DNA from: Portulaca oleracea
Taxonomy: Eukaryota > Streptophyta > Magnoliopsida > Caryophyllales > Portulacaceae
Direction: 5' to 3'
Length of the DNA stretch: 64,000 nt
NCBI GenBank assembly: GCA_029582165.1
Contig: CM055869.1
Span: forward strand, 8,836,425 to 8,900,424
Below the pieces are notes generated by a model that saw only the letters and a program-made list of their open reading frames with translations, made no database searches and had not been told where the DNA came from. Made by a program: the position numbers and the translations under genes. Positions 1-12,095 of the stretch are shown here, one piece after another; positions within the stretch are counted from its first letter, which is position 1, and every line of letters begins with the position of its first letter.

Positions 1-524
1 GACAATAGAAAAAAGAGAAATTTCATGTCCGAATATTCAGCCAATATCAAAATTCGGACGAGAAATCTATGTCAATACCCGATTTTTTCGAGTCGGACAA
101 TTCGAATAATTTGAGTCAAACAAAATTTTGCCAGCGCTAATTCAAACTATATTCAATTATTCATCATGGAAACGGACATTACAAACATCGAAATTTCTAC
201 AAACATCTTATGCTAAGTACTGCGAAATGCAATCATGCCACAATTTACCCATGAGGCCATGACCTAGTTGAAAGGCTAATAGAGTCCATATGGGTCAAAA
301 ATTCAAAATATGTGCTACTCTATTGCCTTCTATTTTGATAAATGAGAAATAAAAAAAAATAACTAAAATTAACGGATTGCAAATGAAATTTCACATTTGT
401 GAGTGTGAGTTGACTAGAGTAGAGCTCCTTTCTTTAGCTTAGATATGAGATTTTGGGAGTCTCCCTCCAAAATGATCTTTTTTAGCCCGAATCTCAAATT
501 AAATTTAAAGCAAAAAAATCATCC
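1..524. other. AT-rich intergenic DNA upstream of the copia element
   Basis: No gene or clear repeat end is seen here. The last five bases, CATCC at 520-524, are the left target-site duplication of the copia element that follows. Confidence 0.5.
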
Positions 525-825
525 TGTGAAGATTTCAGAGTTTTGATATTCGGCCCATTGGTCTTCGGCCCATCTCCGTCTTCTGGTCTTCGGCCCATTT
601 TCGGGAGCCGGTTTTTTTTTTTTTTTGGTCCGTTTTTTGTTTTCTTTTCTTCTTCTTTCTTTTTCTTTCTTTTCTTTCTTGTTTTTCTTCTTCTTCCCAG
701 TGCGTGTTTCTGGGTTGAAGTTCTTCTTGCTTTGGTTGTATAAATTGGGTTTCTTCCCCTTCCTTTTCTCCTCAAGAAATAAGATTCGTTCCTTCTTTCG
801 TCTTCAATTTTCACAAATCTTCACA
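525..825 (+). repeat. 5' LTR of copia element
   Basis: 301 bp, bounded by an 11-bp perfect terminal inverted repeat. It contains a long pyrimidine-rich tract (about 611-690), a TATA-like TATAAATT at 739-746, and repeats of CGGCCCAT near its start. Confidence 0.95.
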
Positions 826-840
826 TGGTATCAGAGCCCT
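826..840 (+). promoter_or_regulatory. Primer-binding site (tRNA-Met type)
   Basis: TGGTATCAGAGCCCT follows the LTR with no spacer. It matches the usual plant copia site complementary to the 3' end of initiator tRNA-Met. Confidence 0.9.
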
Positions 841-867
841 AAGGGGCGATCTTAACCTTCCTTTGCC

Positions 868-2408
868 ATGGCAGACCAATCAAAAGGGATTTTTGTCCCA
901 GATCCTTGCGACCCCTTGTACATCCATCCCTCGGACCAACCAGGGATGAGCCTTGTCGCTGAAGCTTTCACCGGCGACGACTTTGATACATGGAGGAGAA
1001 GCGCAAGCGTGGGATTATCGGCGAAAAATAAACTAGGGTTCGTCGACGGAACCCTAGAAAAGCCAACAGATTCTGACCCTCGATTACCATATTGGACAAG
1101 GGGAAATGACATGGTTCTGTCATGGGTCCTAAATTCCTTGAAGAAAGAAATACGGGAAAGTGTTCTCTACTCCAACAATGCTCGAGATCTATGGCTGGAG
1201 CTCGAGGAGCGTTTTGAAACCAATAAAGCAAAGCAATTTTCTGTTCAGCAGAAGGTAACCACACTCAGCCAGGAAACGATGGACATCGCGACGTATTACA
1301 CACGAGCCAAGAAGATCTGGGAAGAAATGGGTGCCGTTGGTAATTTCCCGTCATGTAAATGCGGGAATTGCAGCTTTAAACCCCACATCAACAAGCAATT
1401 CGAGCTACACTCAAGAACGAAGACTCTGCTTTCTCATGGGGCTTAATCCGAGCTATACCGGTGTGAGGTAATATCTTGATGATGAGCAAGTTACCTTCCT
1501 CAATCATTTATTCTATTCTCGTTCAAGAAGAGAAACAAAGACAGATCAAAGATACCTTTGATCTGGGTCAGTCTTCTTCTACCTTTCTTGCTAATAAAAT
1601 GCAGCAGAAACATGAAGGTTCCCAGAAAGTTGAAAAGAAAAACGAGGGAAAGAAGGACTTGTTTTGTACTCATTGTAGGAGGAATGGACATACAATCGAA
1701 CACCTTTGGAAAAATCATTGGCTATCCACCCAAGAACCGGGCCGAAACCGGGAGCGACGAGGGCAATTTCAAAGTTACATGCGAAGAAGGATAACTGGAA
1801 AAATGCTAACACTGCCTGGGAAGAAAAGACGACCGAAACAAACAGCCAGAATAATGGGATTCCAAATGTAAACAAGGAGCAAGCCAGAGAGATTTTGGAG
1901 CAGTTCTTGTCATGTTTTCCTTCTTCCAGTGACCAACACCTCTTTAACAGAGGCATCAGTTTGAATTCTCCATCTCTTTTGGCTTATACTGGCTACCTAC
2001 AATTCCTATGCTAAGATCGATTGGATTTTGGACTCGGGGCTATGACCATATGTGTGGGAGTTTAGATTTGATGCATCATGTTGAAAAATTGAAGTCACTG
2101 TTAATGTCTTGATGCCAAATGGGCAAGCCTTTTCTGTCGAAATGAAGGGCAAGATCAAACTTGGACAAAATATTGTGATAAATGAAGTATTGTTTGTTCC
2201 TTGGTTTAAGATTAACTTACTGTCCATTAAAGGCTTATGTGATCAGCTTTGTTGTAAAATTGTTTTCAACGGAAATCAATGTTTGATGCAGGACCATTCG
2301 TCCAAGAAGGAAATGGTTCTTGGTAGAGAAAACAACGGCTTGTATTTCTTGAATAAGGATTTTTCATGGATGATTGTAATAATGGTTTCTTGCAAACAAA
2401 TGATGTAA
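868..2408 (+). pseudogene. copia gag and protease region, broken by many frameshifts
   Basis: Starting at the ATG at 868, 180-odd residues read as a copia Gag (UBN2/retrotran_gag type, with W and RF landmarks). The homologous reading then moves to another frame near 1405-1429 and again near 1465-1472. A zinc knuckle follows at about 1670-1700 (C-x2-C-x4-H), but its last Cys is lost at a further shift. More shifts lie near 1980-2007, inside the protease active-site motif (the D-S-G at about 2031-2039 is followed by a shift), near 2050-2105, and twice between 2340 and 2418. No intact Gag or protease can be read. The family assignment is known biology; the lesion positions come from which frame carries recognisable sequence. 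Confidence 0.85.
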
Positions 2409-2418
2409 TTCTTGCTTA

Positions 2419-5136
2419 GTGAATTGTAATAAGTGGCACAAACGTTTGGGTCATGTATCAAAAGACAAGTTGAAATTGTTGCCTTTAGACATTCAAGGTT
2501 CAGATTTTGAGAATTGTGATGCTTGTTACAAATCGAAATTGACTTGTGTCCCTTTTCATAGAAGTACCATTTCTACTACCAAATGTTTTGAACTTATACA
2601 TATTGACACCTGGGGCCCTTATCACGTTGCTACTCCTTATGGTCATAAATACTTTCTTACTATTGTTGATGATTTTTCTAGAAGTACTTGGACCCATCTT
2701 ATGTCTACCAAACATGAAACTTTTGGATTGATACAAAGTTTTATAAATCTTGTAGAAAACCAATTCGACACAAAAGTAAAAAGAATTAGGTCCGATAATG
2801 CTCTAGAAATTGGAGGAAACCATCTTGCTATTGAATATTTCTCAAAGAAAGGCATTTTTCATGAAACCACTTGTGTTCACAAACCTCAACAAAATGGAGT
2901 AGTAGAAAGAAAACACCGACATTTGTTAGAAGTTGCTAGAGCCTTAATGTTTCAATCTGGAGTTCCTTTGAAATTTTGGGGAGAAACTGTGTTAACAGCC
3001 ACTTATCTCATTAATAGGATGCCTTCAATCTTACTAAATAATAAGACCCCCTTTGAAAGGCTTTTTGGCAGAAAACCCATTTATCATCATTTGAGAATTT
3101 TTGGATGCCAATGTTATGTTAGTACTCCCAAACAAGGTAGAAACAAATTTCAAGAAAGAGCAGAAAAATGTGTTTTTGTGGGATATCCTCAAGGAAAGAA
3201 AGCCTACAAATTATTTTCTTTAGACACTGGGAAAATTATTGTTTCAAGAGATGTCGTGTTTCAAGAAGATGTGTTTCCTTTCAAAAACAAATTTGAAATG
3301 GATATTACCACATGCACAAAGAATGATATTTTGTAGGATGATTTTAATTTCTGTGATTCTCCTAATGATAGAGATGCGTATGTGGAAGAAAGTACCGAAG
3401 ACAATACAGTAGATAATGTTGGAATTAGACGATCAAACAGGAATCATAAACCTCCAGAATACTTGAAAGACTATGAGACTTGTTTTACTTGTGTAACTAA
3501 TCTCCGCTATATGCCCAAAGTTTCTCCTTTTTGTGCTAACAACAATACAGGTATGAACACTTATTTAGATACTCATGAACCACATTCTTATGAGGAAGCT
3601 CATGAGCATCCAGGATGGAAGAAAGCTATGGAACAAGAGCTTAATGCTCTTTATGACACCAATACTTGGGAAATAGTAAGTCTCCCGAAAGGTAGAAAAC
3701 CCATTGATAGCAAATGGGTTTACAAAGTCAAACATAAAGCTGATGGTACAATTGAAAGGTTGAAAGCTAGACTTGTTGTTAGGGGTTTTACTCAAAAGGC
3801 AGGAATTGATTATGATGAGACTTTCTCCCCTGTGGTAAGAATGACTACTATAAGAACTTTAATGTCTGTAGCAGTCAAGAGAGGCTGGAATATTTTTCAA
3901 TTAGACATAAATAATGCATTCCTCCATGGAGATCTCCATGAAGATATTTTTATGAAGATTCCTAAAGGAGTTCATACCAATGTCCCTGATGCTGTTTGCA
4001 AATTAAAAAAATCTTTGTACGGTTTGAAGCAAGCATCTAGGCAATGGTATGCGAAATTGACAGAGGTCCTTTATAAGAGAGGTTATAAACATTCAGAAAA
4101 TGATTATTCTCTTTTTTATAAAAAGACCGAAGAAAAATCAATATTTTTAGCTGTTTACGTTGACGATATTTTAATGACGGGTGATGATGTTAAAGAAATG
4201 GAATCTTTAAAGGAGTATTTAGATAAGACTTTTAAAATAAAAGATCTTGGGATTGCAAAATTTTTTCTTGGGATGGAAATTGTACAAGTTTCGAATGGGT
4301 TAGTTTTGACTCAAAAGAAGTTTACTAAAGAAGTGATTCGAGAATTTGGGGTAGAAAGTCTAAAGACTGTTACCTCTCCTATGGATTTAAATATTAAGCT
4401 CTCCATAGATACAGGAACACCAATGTCTGATCCTTCATTATTTAGAAGGTTAATAGGAAAATTAAACTTTTTAGTAAACACTAGACCTGACATAGCTTTT
4501 TCCATCCAACATTTGAGTCAATTCTTGAAAAATCCAACGGATCTTCATTGGAATGCCGCAATACATGTTTTAAAATATTTGAAAGGTAATCCGGATTTAG
4601 GAATATTACTACATAAAGATGATGATTTTATGTTACAAGGTTATAGTGATTCGGATTGGGGTTCTTGTAAGCATAGTCGAAGATCCATTAGTGGTTTTGT
4701 TATTTTTCTTGGCAAAACTTTGATTTCTTGGAAATCTAAAAAACAACCGGTTGTTTCCCTCTCTTCTGCTGAGGCTGAATATAGAAGCCTCAGAAGATTG
4801 GTTGCAGAATTATCTTGGCTAAGCCGGTTACTTGATGAATTTCAGGTTAAGTCCATAGTGCCGATCCCGGTCAAATGTGATAGTCAGGCGGCAATTTACA
4901 TTGCACGGAATCCAGTCTTTCATGAAAGGACTAAGCATGTTGAGATTGATTGTCATTTTGTGAGAGAGAAAGTAGCGGACGGGTTAGTTCTGCTTCAGCA
5001 TGTTCCTACGCAATTTCAACTTGCAGATATAATGACAAAAGCTTTGCCGGGTGTCAAACATCGAGAAATTATGGGCAAATTGGGCTGCTTTCCACCTGCC
5101 AATTTGAGGGGGGGTGTGAAGATTTCAGAGTTTTGA
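2419..5136 (+). pseudogene. copia integrase - reverse transcriptase - RNase H, one frame with a single TAG
   Basis: One frame runs from the pre-integrase zinc motif (KRLGH near 2441) through integrase (DDE residues visible in HIDTWGP, RSDN and QQNGVVERKH) to reverse transcriptase and RNase H. It is interrupted only by TAG at 3334-3336, between integrase and RT. RT carries the copia landmarks DINNAFLHGDL and YVDDILM (catalytic Asp pair). RNase H shows SDSDW, SSAEAEYR and the usual C-terminal ADIMTKALP. The last codons cross the polypurine tract and enter the 3' LTR, stopping at 5136. RNase H and RT look catalytically complete. Whether TAG is a lesion or an allele cannot be told here. Confidence 0.9.
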
Positions 5137-5409
5137 TATTCGGCCCATTGGTCTTCGGCCCATCTCCGTCTTCTGGTCTTCGGCCCATTTTCGGGAGCCG
5201 GTTTTTTTTTGGTCCGTTTTTTGTTTTCTTTTCTTCTTCTTTCTTTTTCTTTCTTTTCTTTCTTGTTTTTCTTCTTCTTCCCAGTGCGTGTTTCTGGGTT
5301 GAAGTTCTTCTTGCTTTGGTTGTATAAATTGGGTTTCTTCCCCTTCCTTTTCTCCTCAAGAAATAAGATTCGTTCCTTCTTTCGTCTTCAATTTTCACAA
5401 ATCTTCACA
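5115..5409 (+). repeat. 3' LTR of copia element
   Basis: 295 bp, the same as the 5' LTR apart from six fewer Ts in the run after GGGAGCCGG. It is followed by the target duplication CATCC. Confidence 0.95.
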
Positions 5410-5414
5410 CATCC

Positions 5415-5630
5415 TCGCTTCTTCAATTTAAAGATTTGCTATATTTGCTTTCTTGAGTTATAGTTGTGTGAAGAACAATAGGACATCTCCCTTGAAATCC
5501 ACAACACAACACCTCATCCTAGCAACTCTCTTAAGAGAGTGCCAACATCAAAATTTACTTCCACAACCTCTTTTCATATTGTAATCTAGTCTTACCCTTA
5601 AATTTTAAAACTTAAAGAAACTTATTGTAA
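5415..5630. other. Short spacer between copia element and LINE
   Basis: No coding potential or repeat boundary is recognised in these 216 bases. Confidence 0.4.
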
Positions 5631-7649
5631 AAAGCCTCAGGACAAATGATAAACATTGATAAATCTGAAGTCTCGTATGGTCGGAATGTGAGCGAACACC
5701 TGAAAATACACTCCAACAGAGGCTGGGTTTTAAGGCTGTTGAGAAGCATGACCGCTATTTGGGTGTCCCGACCTGTATTGGGCGATCCAAAAAGCAGATT
5801 TTTCAATTTGTCCAGGATCGGGTCCGGAAGAAAATAAAGGGGTGGAAGGAGAAACATCTTTCAAAAGCGGGGAAGGAAATATTGCTGAAGGCTGTGGTAC
5901 AGGCCATACCTACATACATCATGCAGTGTTTCGAACTGCCTGCCTCAATTTGCAGCAGTTTGGAAAGTGCTTGTAGGGATTTTTGGTGGGGGAAGACTCA
6001 TGATCAAAACAGTATCAATTGGGTAGCTTGGAAAAAAATGTGCGAGCCAAAAGCGAGAGGGGGCTTAGGTTTTCGCAATTTCAACTGTTTCAATAAGGCC
6101 CTTTTAGCAAAACAAGCCTGGAGAATGATACAATGCCCAACGTCACTAGCGGCTAGAGTCCTCAAAGCAAAATACTTCCCTAATGGGGATTTATGGAGTG
6201 CCCAACTTGGAAATCAACCAAGCTATACGTGGAAGAGTATCCGAGGTGCACGTGATCTGTTGCAGGAGGGTGGACGATGGGAAATTGGGAATGTATCCAA
6301 AGTGGGGGTGTGGAGAGATAAATGGCTTCCGATCACAGGGGGGGGGGGGGACGGGTTACAACCCAGCCCTGCTTCCTAGATGCCGATGCAAGTGTGGCGG
6401 AGCTCATTGATCATGAAACTAGGAGATGGAGAGAAGACCTTCTATCATTGTGCTTTGACCAGCCTACAACCCGGGAAATACTATCAATACCCCTGAGTGA
6501 GGAGCAGGAACAAGATTCTTTTATATGGAAGCCAACGCATGACGGGAGATTCACTGTGAAGACAGCTTATCGGTTGGCTTTGGATGGTGAAGCTAAGGAA
6601 AAGGAGGAAGAGGGGTCCTCGTAAAAAACAGGAGAAGAAGATGGTATGATTTTGTGGAATATGCGAGCTATCCCAAAATCGAAGCATTGTCTATGGAGTA
6701 TGTGGACTGATACCCTCCCAACAAAAGCTAACCTGAAAAAAAAAAGGCTGAGGTGGACCCAGTTTGTAGTCTGTGCGGAGAAGAGTATGAAACAAACGAT
6801 CATCTTTTCCTCGACTGCAGATGGGCTGCAGATGTCTGGAAGTGTAGTACATTCAGATTCGATGTTAAAAGAAGAAGTACGAGAGATGCAGGGAAATGGG
6901 CTGTTGAGAGATTGAAGGAGATGGACAAGGATGTCAGGGGTCTGTTTGTGATGCTAATCTGGACAATTTGGCTTGCTAGGAATCGAAAAGTCTTTGATGG
7001 AAAATACAGTGAGCAGTTAGTGGTTGCGACTCGAGCCCTTGATTGGTACCATGATCTCACCCAGTGCCTTGCAGGGGAGGAGCAGGAGCAAAGGCTTACA
7101 AACAACCCAACACAATGGAGAAGCCCTACAAGGGGGTGGATAAAGCTGAATACAGACGCATCGGTGAATAGGGAGAACCAAGGAGGATGGGGGATAGTTG
7201 CTCGAGATGAGGACGGACAGGTCAAGCTAGCTGAGGTTGTGTTTATGCCGGTGGCGTGGTATGTAGAAACGATGGAAGAAGGAGCTGTGCGTCAGGCGCT
7301 GAAACTTGCAATCAGGCATTGTGTTAGGAATGTGATAGTGGAATCAGACTGTCTGATGGTTGTCAACAGTTTGCAGGGGAAGAAAACGGCCAGCCCAGCA
7401 ACAATGAAACTCATCAAGGATTGTTTGAACCTGATTTCCTTTTTTGATTCGGTCTGTTTCAATTTTTGCAATAGAAACTGTAACAAAGTAGCACATGATC
7501 TTGCTATTTTTGCTGTTAGAAGTATAAAACTGGTGTTTGGGTTGATGCTTGTCCCTCTGTTGTTGCACATTTGGTAGCAACAGAGAGGATATCTTAGTTT
7601 CCTTAATAAATGTTTTGCAACTTGTCTCCTCAAAAAAAAAAAAAAAAAG
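5631..7649 (+). mobile_element. 5'-truncated LINE (L1-type, plant) with 3' poly(A)
   Basis: The homology begins abruptly inside the reverse transcriptase (a SGQ.IN.DKS-type motif at about 5636-5666). It continues through the thumb region, a zf-RVT zinc region with C-x2-C...H..D-C (about 6762-6816) and a C-terminal RNase H domain (about 7140-7510: NTDAS, ESD, VAHDLA). It ends in a run of As at 7634-7648. Truncation at the 5' end and the A tail are the marks of target-primed reverse transcription. Frames change at the poly-G at 6340-6350 and the poly-A near 6738-6747, so the copy is dead. I could not find a convincing target duplication. Confidence 0.9.
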
Positions 7650-7952
7650 ATTTAAAAATCGTTCTATCACTGAATACTCTGACATATTATAAACAAGGTA
7701 AGAAAATAGGAAATTAGTTATGCGATTCAAAGGGGCATCTATATATTATAATAGAAATCATTGTGGGTCCCACGAAATAGAGTCACGGGAGTGACCGTAG
7801 GGGAATTGGCCAATCACTACCTAGAAATATTTTTTTCTATTTTCAATTTATTTTTTATTTTCAATTTTGATTTTATTTTCAATTTTGACTGCTTTGGACT
7901 CTGAATTAAATTATTTTGGTGCAAATAACAGTAATTATTTTGGTGTTGCCTC

Positions 7953-10900
7953 TGTAACGCCCCGACTTGAGTAATCACAAGATTACGACTAATTACGTCA
8001 TTAATCCTGTGATTAGCGCAGCGGAGGGTTAAAGCCGGGGTATTACCGCCATTCAACCACTGAACAAGGCATCCACAACGAACAACCACCAAACCATCGC
8101 ACACTTTAAACTTAAAACATACAACCTGATTAATATTACAACCACTTTACATATATAACTCAATACAAACAAACTTCCACCTTCCAATCCCCATAATTTT
8201 CCCGCTCTTGAATACCCGTGCTTGAAGAGTCGTAAGACCTCCTTCTTGCCATGATTAAACCTACCTTGAGTCCAGTAAAGCTAGCTTTCTCTTGAACTCT
8301 TCTTGAATCTCTTGAATACTCGGGCCTTAAAACAAAACAGTAAAACATTCGCAAAGTGAGTGGGGAAACACTCAGTACGTAAACCTCCAACACGTCAAAC
8401 CGTTCGAAAACGGTTTTTAGTGCCGGCATTTAAATTCATTTTGAAAACGGGAAGGGGACATAAAACATGCTAAACCATTGAATACTTTAGCTATAAACGT
8501 TCTATGCATATGCTATGTTTAACAATAAAATGATTTCATAAAGTAAAACTGTAGTGTCCTTTTGAGATCGATGTCAAGCATCTCGCGACGCACGCCAAAC
8601 CGACTCGAGTTTGGATGGGTGACTAGGCGATGTGACGCCAGTCGAGATTACTCCGATAGAGTCAGAAAAGGCTAGGCTTCGCTCTAGCCATCTGTAGAAT
8701 AGGTATCGGGACCACTTATAACACTAAAATTCATTAGAATGACTTATGCAATAAAGCATCAGTAAATTAAGTAAGAGTATTTGTTGGACAATTTATGCAC
8801 CTAAAGTGAGTGAGTTGCCTTGACGATCTCTACTGGGAATGGCTTGGGTCGAAGCAGAACTTTGAGCTAAAACGATAGAGTGCGGTATTTAGAATAGGAG
8901 CTATGAATGAGGTGAGGGCGTAGAGCCTCGCAATAAAGTTTTGGAATTAAAACGTATAGAAATTTCAGGTTTTTAGGACCATAGTATTTTGGTCAGAACT
9001 CGGGCTATAAAATTCGGATTTCACTTTGCGAGTACTTTTCGGAAAGGGAAAAATACACTCTACGAGTTTGATGGCCGGGCCAGAGGCTAAAAAGGATGAG
9101 AAAGGCTCGAAAAGTGTTCCGGACAGTAGCAGTAAATTACCGACATAAACAATAATGAAATTTTCGGTGTTTGAGATAAAATCAAGAGACTTTGGTAAAT
9201 GCTTTTAAACTTATGAGAGCTTTATGAATCAAGGAACACTTGTAAGACATAAACTTTCAATTTACCAAAGAGGCTTTAAAAACTTCAAGGTACGATAAAA
9301 CTTCTAAATACATTTAAGAGATTCGTAAATTAAATCGATAACGGTAACATAGCTTTAAGGGTCTCGAGTCCTCCAAATCGAGCTCTACGGTTCTTACTTA
9401 GGTACTACATCTCAAGGGTCATATGACTTCAGTTACACACCCATAAAACCCATTATAAGCCCAATATAATCATATTTAATCCCTTAGAATACTTAGACAA
9501 TTACCCAGAAATTTCCAGTTTTGTAGCTCTGTTTCCGGGTCCTATAACTTACTCTCCCGACATCGGGTTAAGGCATACCATATATTTTCGGAAAGCTCAC
9601 GAGTCCTCTACAACTCTTATGATGAACACTTTTCCAGAATCAAACTCCCTTTGGACGAAAAATACACAATAATACACTGACTCCAAAATTCGTATGTCAT
9701 TGCGCGGCTTTACGGTTTTGGCTCTAACTTGAGTTATACAAATCGAAACCTCGAAATTCCAAAGCCCGGCGTTTACTAACAACTTAGGCTACCTTTTTAC
9801 ACTAAATTCTGGGCTCGAAACTAATTTTAGCATCCCCTATAAAAATCATAAAATGGGCAGTAGGTTCTGGGTATGTTTTGCCTTAATACACGCTCTGCTT
9901 TCATCCAAACTTAATACCAATAATATACCCAATGAAATCTAAGCATATCCTCACTAATATCCAGCATTTAGACCTCTAAAATTAGCATCTTACTCGTATA
10001 ATTCACAACATCACACAAATACTTGCACTTAATTTACACCACCATTAACACAATTTCCTTCACAATTCTCATGTAAATCATCTAAAAAGACCATACATAC
10101 TTAATTATCTTCACCAAACAGAAGGTATAACTCTAAAACTTCATCCAATACAACATGCATAACCATATTTCATCATCATCTTCATCAATATACACTTTCA
10201 CACCATTACTATGGAGAAACCATCAAGAAAACACTTGTAATCACCATAAAAGCTTAACCATTCACAACTACACTCTAGAACTCATGTATAAGGGGAATAA
10301 AAGAGGTAAAAATAACCATTAAACATCTTAAAAACAATAAAAACTCAGATTTCATAAAGATGGAGATAAGGTGTGAGATGAATACCACTTGAAAAGTGAG
10401 ATAAAAATAGACTAGAAGGTAGAGGGGAGTGAGGGCTTCACTTTGGTGCCGTAAAATGGACGGAATCTCGCGGAAAACTGGCGCCAAGTAGATATGGTGG
10501 CAGAGGGGGCTGTGCGTCGGTGTGTAGAAGGGAGAAAGAAGCTGAGATTGGGTTGTAATCTTTTCAAATAGAAATGACTCCTTGACTCCCCTTGATTCAT
10601 TATATACATCCCCTTTAATAAATTAAACTAAACATAATACTAATCAATCTAATCATCAACTAATCTTTGAATATTAACAATACTAATATTATTAGTAGAA
10701 CATAAAATGGTAATACATAATTACTTTAAATCGTAATAAATTTTAATCGGGTTAAAAAGACGGTAAATCGTAGAATCTAAAATAAATTGCTTCGTTGCGG
10801 AAAATAAATCTATAAATAAACCGACTTTAAAATAAAATTGTAGAACCAAAAATAATTATAATATAAGGTTCTAAATAAATTAATGAACTCGGTTAATAGG

Positions 10901-11050
10901 TTTGACCGGTAAAACTGACCGCTTCGCCATTCCTCCGCAACCTGTCACCGTTAGCTAACCGCAAGGTACAAATTAATTAAATAACAAATTAAAACTAATT
11001 AAACAGGTTTAAGGTACTGTAATAGCTATGGTTTAGGGCGGGTTATTACA
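7953..11050 (-). mobile_element. 3.1 kb solo-LTR-like insertion inside the Helitron
   Basis: The segment starts TGTAACGCCC and ends GGGCGGGTTATTACA, a TG...CA pair with inverted ends. It interrupts sequence that is continuous in the neighbouring Helitron unit (GTTGCCTACAATAATAAC at 11345-11362). The right flank has CCTAC (11051-11055); the left flank has CCTC (7949-7952), a 5-bp duplication that has lost one A. It holds no reading frame of note, no second LTR, and no primer site. A TATATA at 10601-10606 read on the minus strand, followed by a leader-like stretch, suggests a Ty3/gypsy-type long LTR in minus orientation. The superfamily is inferred. Confidence 0.6.
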
Positions 11051-11055
11051 CCTAC

Positions 11056-11064
11056 AATAATAAC

Positions 11065-11104
<40 letters not shown>

Positions 11105-11363
11105 GTAATAATCTATATATTATAATAGAAATCATTGAGGATCCTACGAAATAGAGCCACGGGAGTGACTGTAGGGGAATTGGCCAATCACAACGTAGAA
11201 TTTTTTTTCTATTTTCAATTTATTTTTTATTTTCAATTTTGATTTTATTTTAAAATTTTAAAAAATCAGAAAGTATCACTAATCTTTGACTGCTTTGGAC
11301 TCTGAATTAAATTATTTTGGTGCAAATAACAATAATTATTTTGGTGTTGCCTACAATAATAAC

Positions 11364-11395
<32 letters not shown>

Positions 11396-11843
11396 GAATA
11401 ATAGTAATAATCTATATATTATAATAGAAATCATTGAGGATCCTACGAAATAGAGCCACGGGAGTGACTGTAGGGGAATTGGCCAATCACAACGTAGAAT
11501 TTTTTTTCTATTTTCAATTTATTTTTTATTTTCAATTCTGATTTTATTTTAAAATTAAAAAAACCAGAAAGTATCACTAATTATTGACTGCTTTGGACTC
11601 TGAATTAAATTATTTTGGTGTAAATAACATTAATTATTTTGTTGTTGCCTATAATAATAATAATAATAATAATAATCAATATAATAATAATAATCTATAT
11701 AATATTAATAATAAAGTTTTTGGGTCCCGCTAAATAGAGAAAGGAGATTAATTATAGGGATTTCAACCAATCAAAAGATAGATAAATATTGAATTAAATT
11801 ATTTTGGTCCAAATATCAGTAATTATTTTGGAAAAATAATAAC

Positions 11844-11891
<48 letters not shown>

Positions 11892-12095
11892 CTATATATA
11901 ACATTAATAGTAAAGTTTGTGGATCCCACTAAATGGAGAAAGAAGATTAATTGTAGGGATTTCGACCAATCAAAAAATAGATAAATACTGAATTAAATTA
12001 TTTTGATCCAAATATCAGTAATTATTTTGGCAAAATAATAATAATAATAATAATAATAATCTATATAATAATAATAATAATAATAATAATTGTAA
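11056..12095. repeat. (AAT)n microsatellites at the junctions of Helitron units
   Basis: Runs of AAT/TAA lie at about 11056-11110, 11353-11410, 11650-11693, 11827-11890, 12032-12059 and 12066-12090. Each sits immediately before, or just after, a TC-type Helitron 5' start. Confidence 0.85.

Larger units (their letters stand above)
525..5409 (+). mobile_element. Full-length Ty1/copia LTR retrotransposon, recently inserted but with damaged gag-protease
   Basis: The element has two LTRs (525-825 and 5115-5409), each beginning TGTGAAGATTT and ending AAATCTTCACA. The 5-bp duplication CATCC lies at 520-524 and 5410-5414. Directly after the 5' LTR is TGGTATCAGAGCC (826-838), a primer-binding site complementary to the plant initiator tRNA-Met. 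A purine tract ending in seven Gs (5105-5114) precedes the 3' LTR. The internal order is gag, protease, integrase, reverse transcriptase, RNase H, which is diagnostic of Ty1/copia. By eye the LTRs differ only in one poly-T run (15 versus 9), which implies a young insertion. The gag-protease part (about 1400-2418) nevertheless changes frame many times, so this copy probably cannot move without help from another element. Confidence 0.95.

Noticed and set aside
543..743. Open frames through the LTR (both strands)
   Set aside because: They run through low-complexity poly-T and CT-rich sequence that repeats in the other LTR; no protein family.
7953..11050. Possible protein-coding gene in the 3.1 kb insertion (frames at 8160, 9597, 10275, 10412)
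   Set aside because: The frames are short, unrelated to each other and not linked by splice sites; the LTR-like structure explains the segment better.
11056..12095. A CRISPR-like array of repeats and spacers
   Set aside because: Repeats are transposon units joined by AAT runs in a plant nuclear genome; unit lengths are unequal and there are no cas genes.
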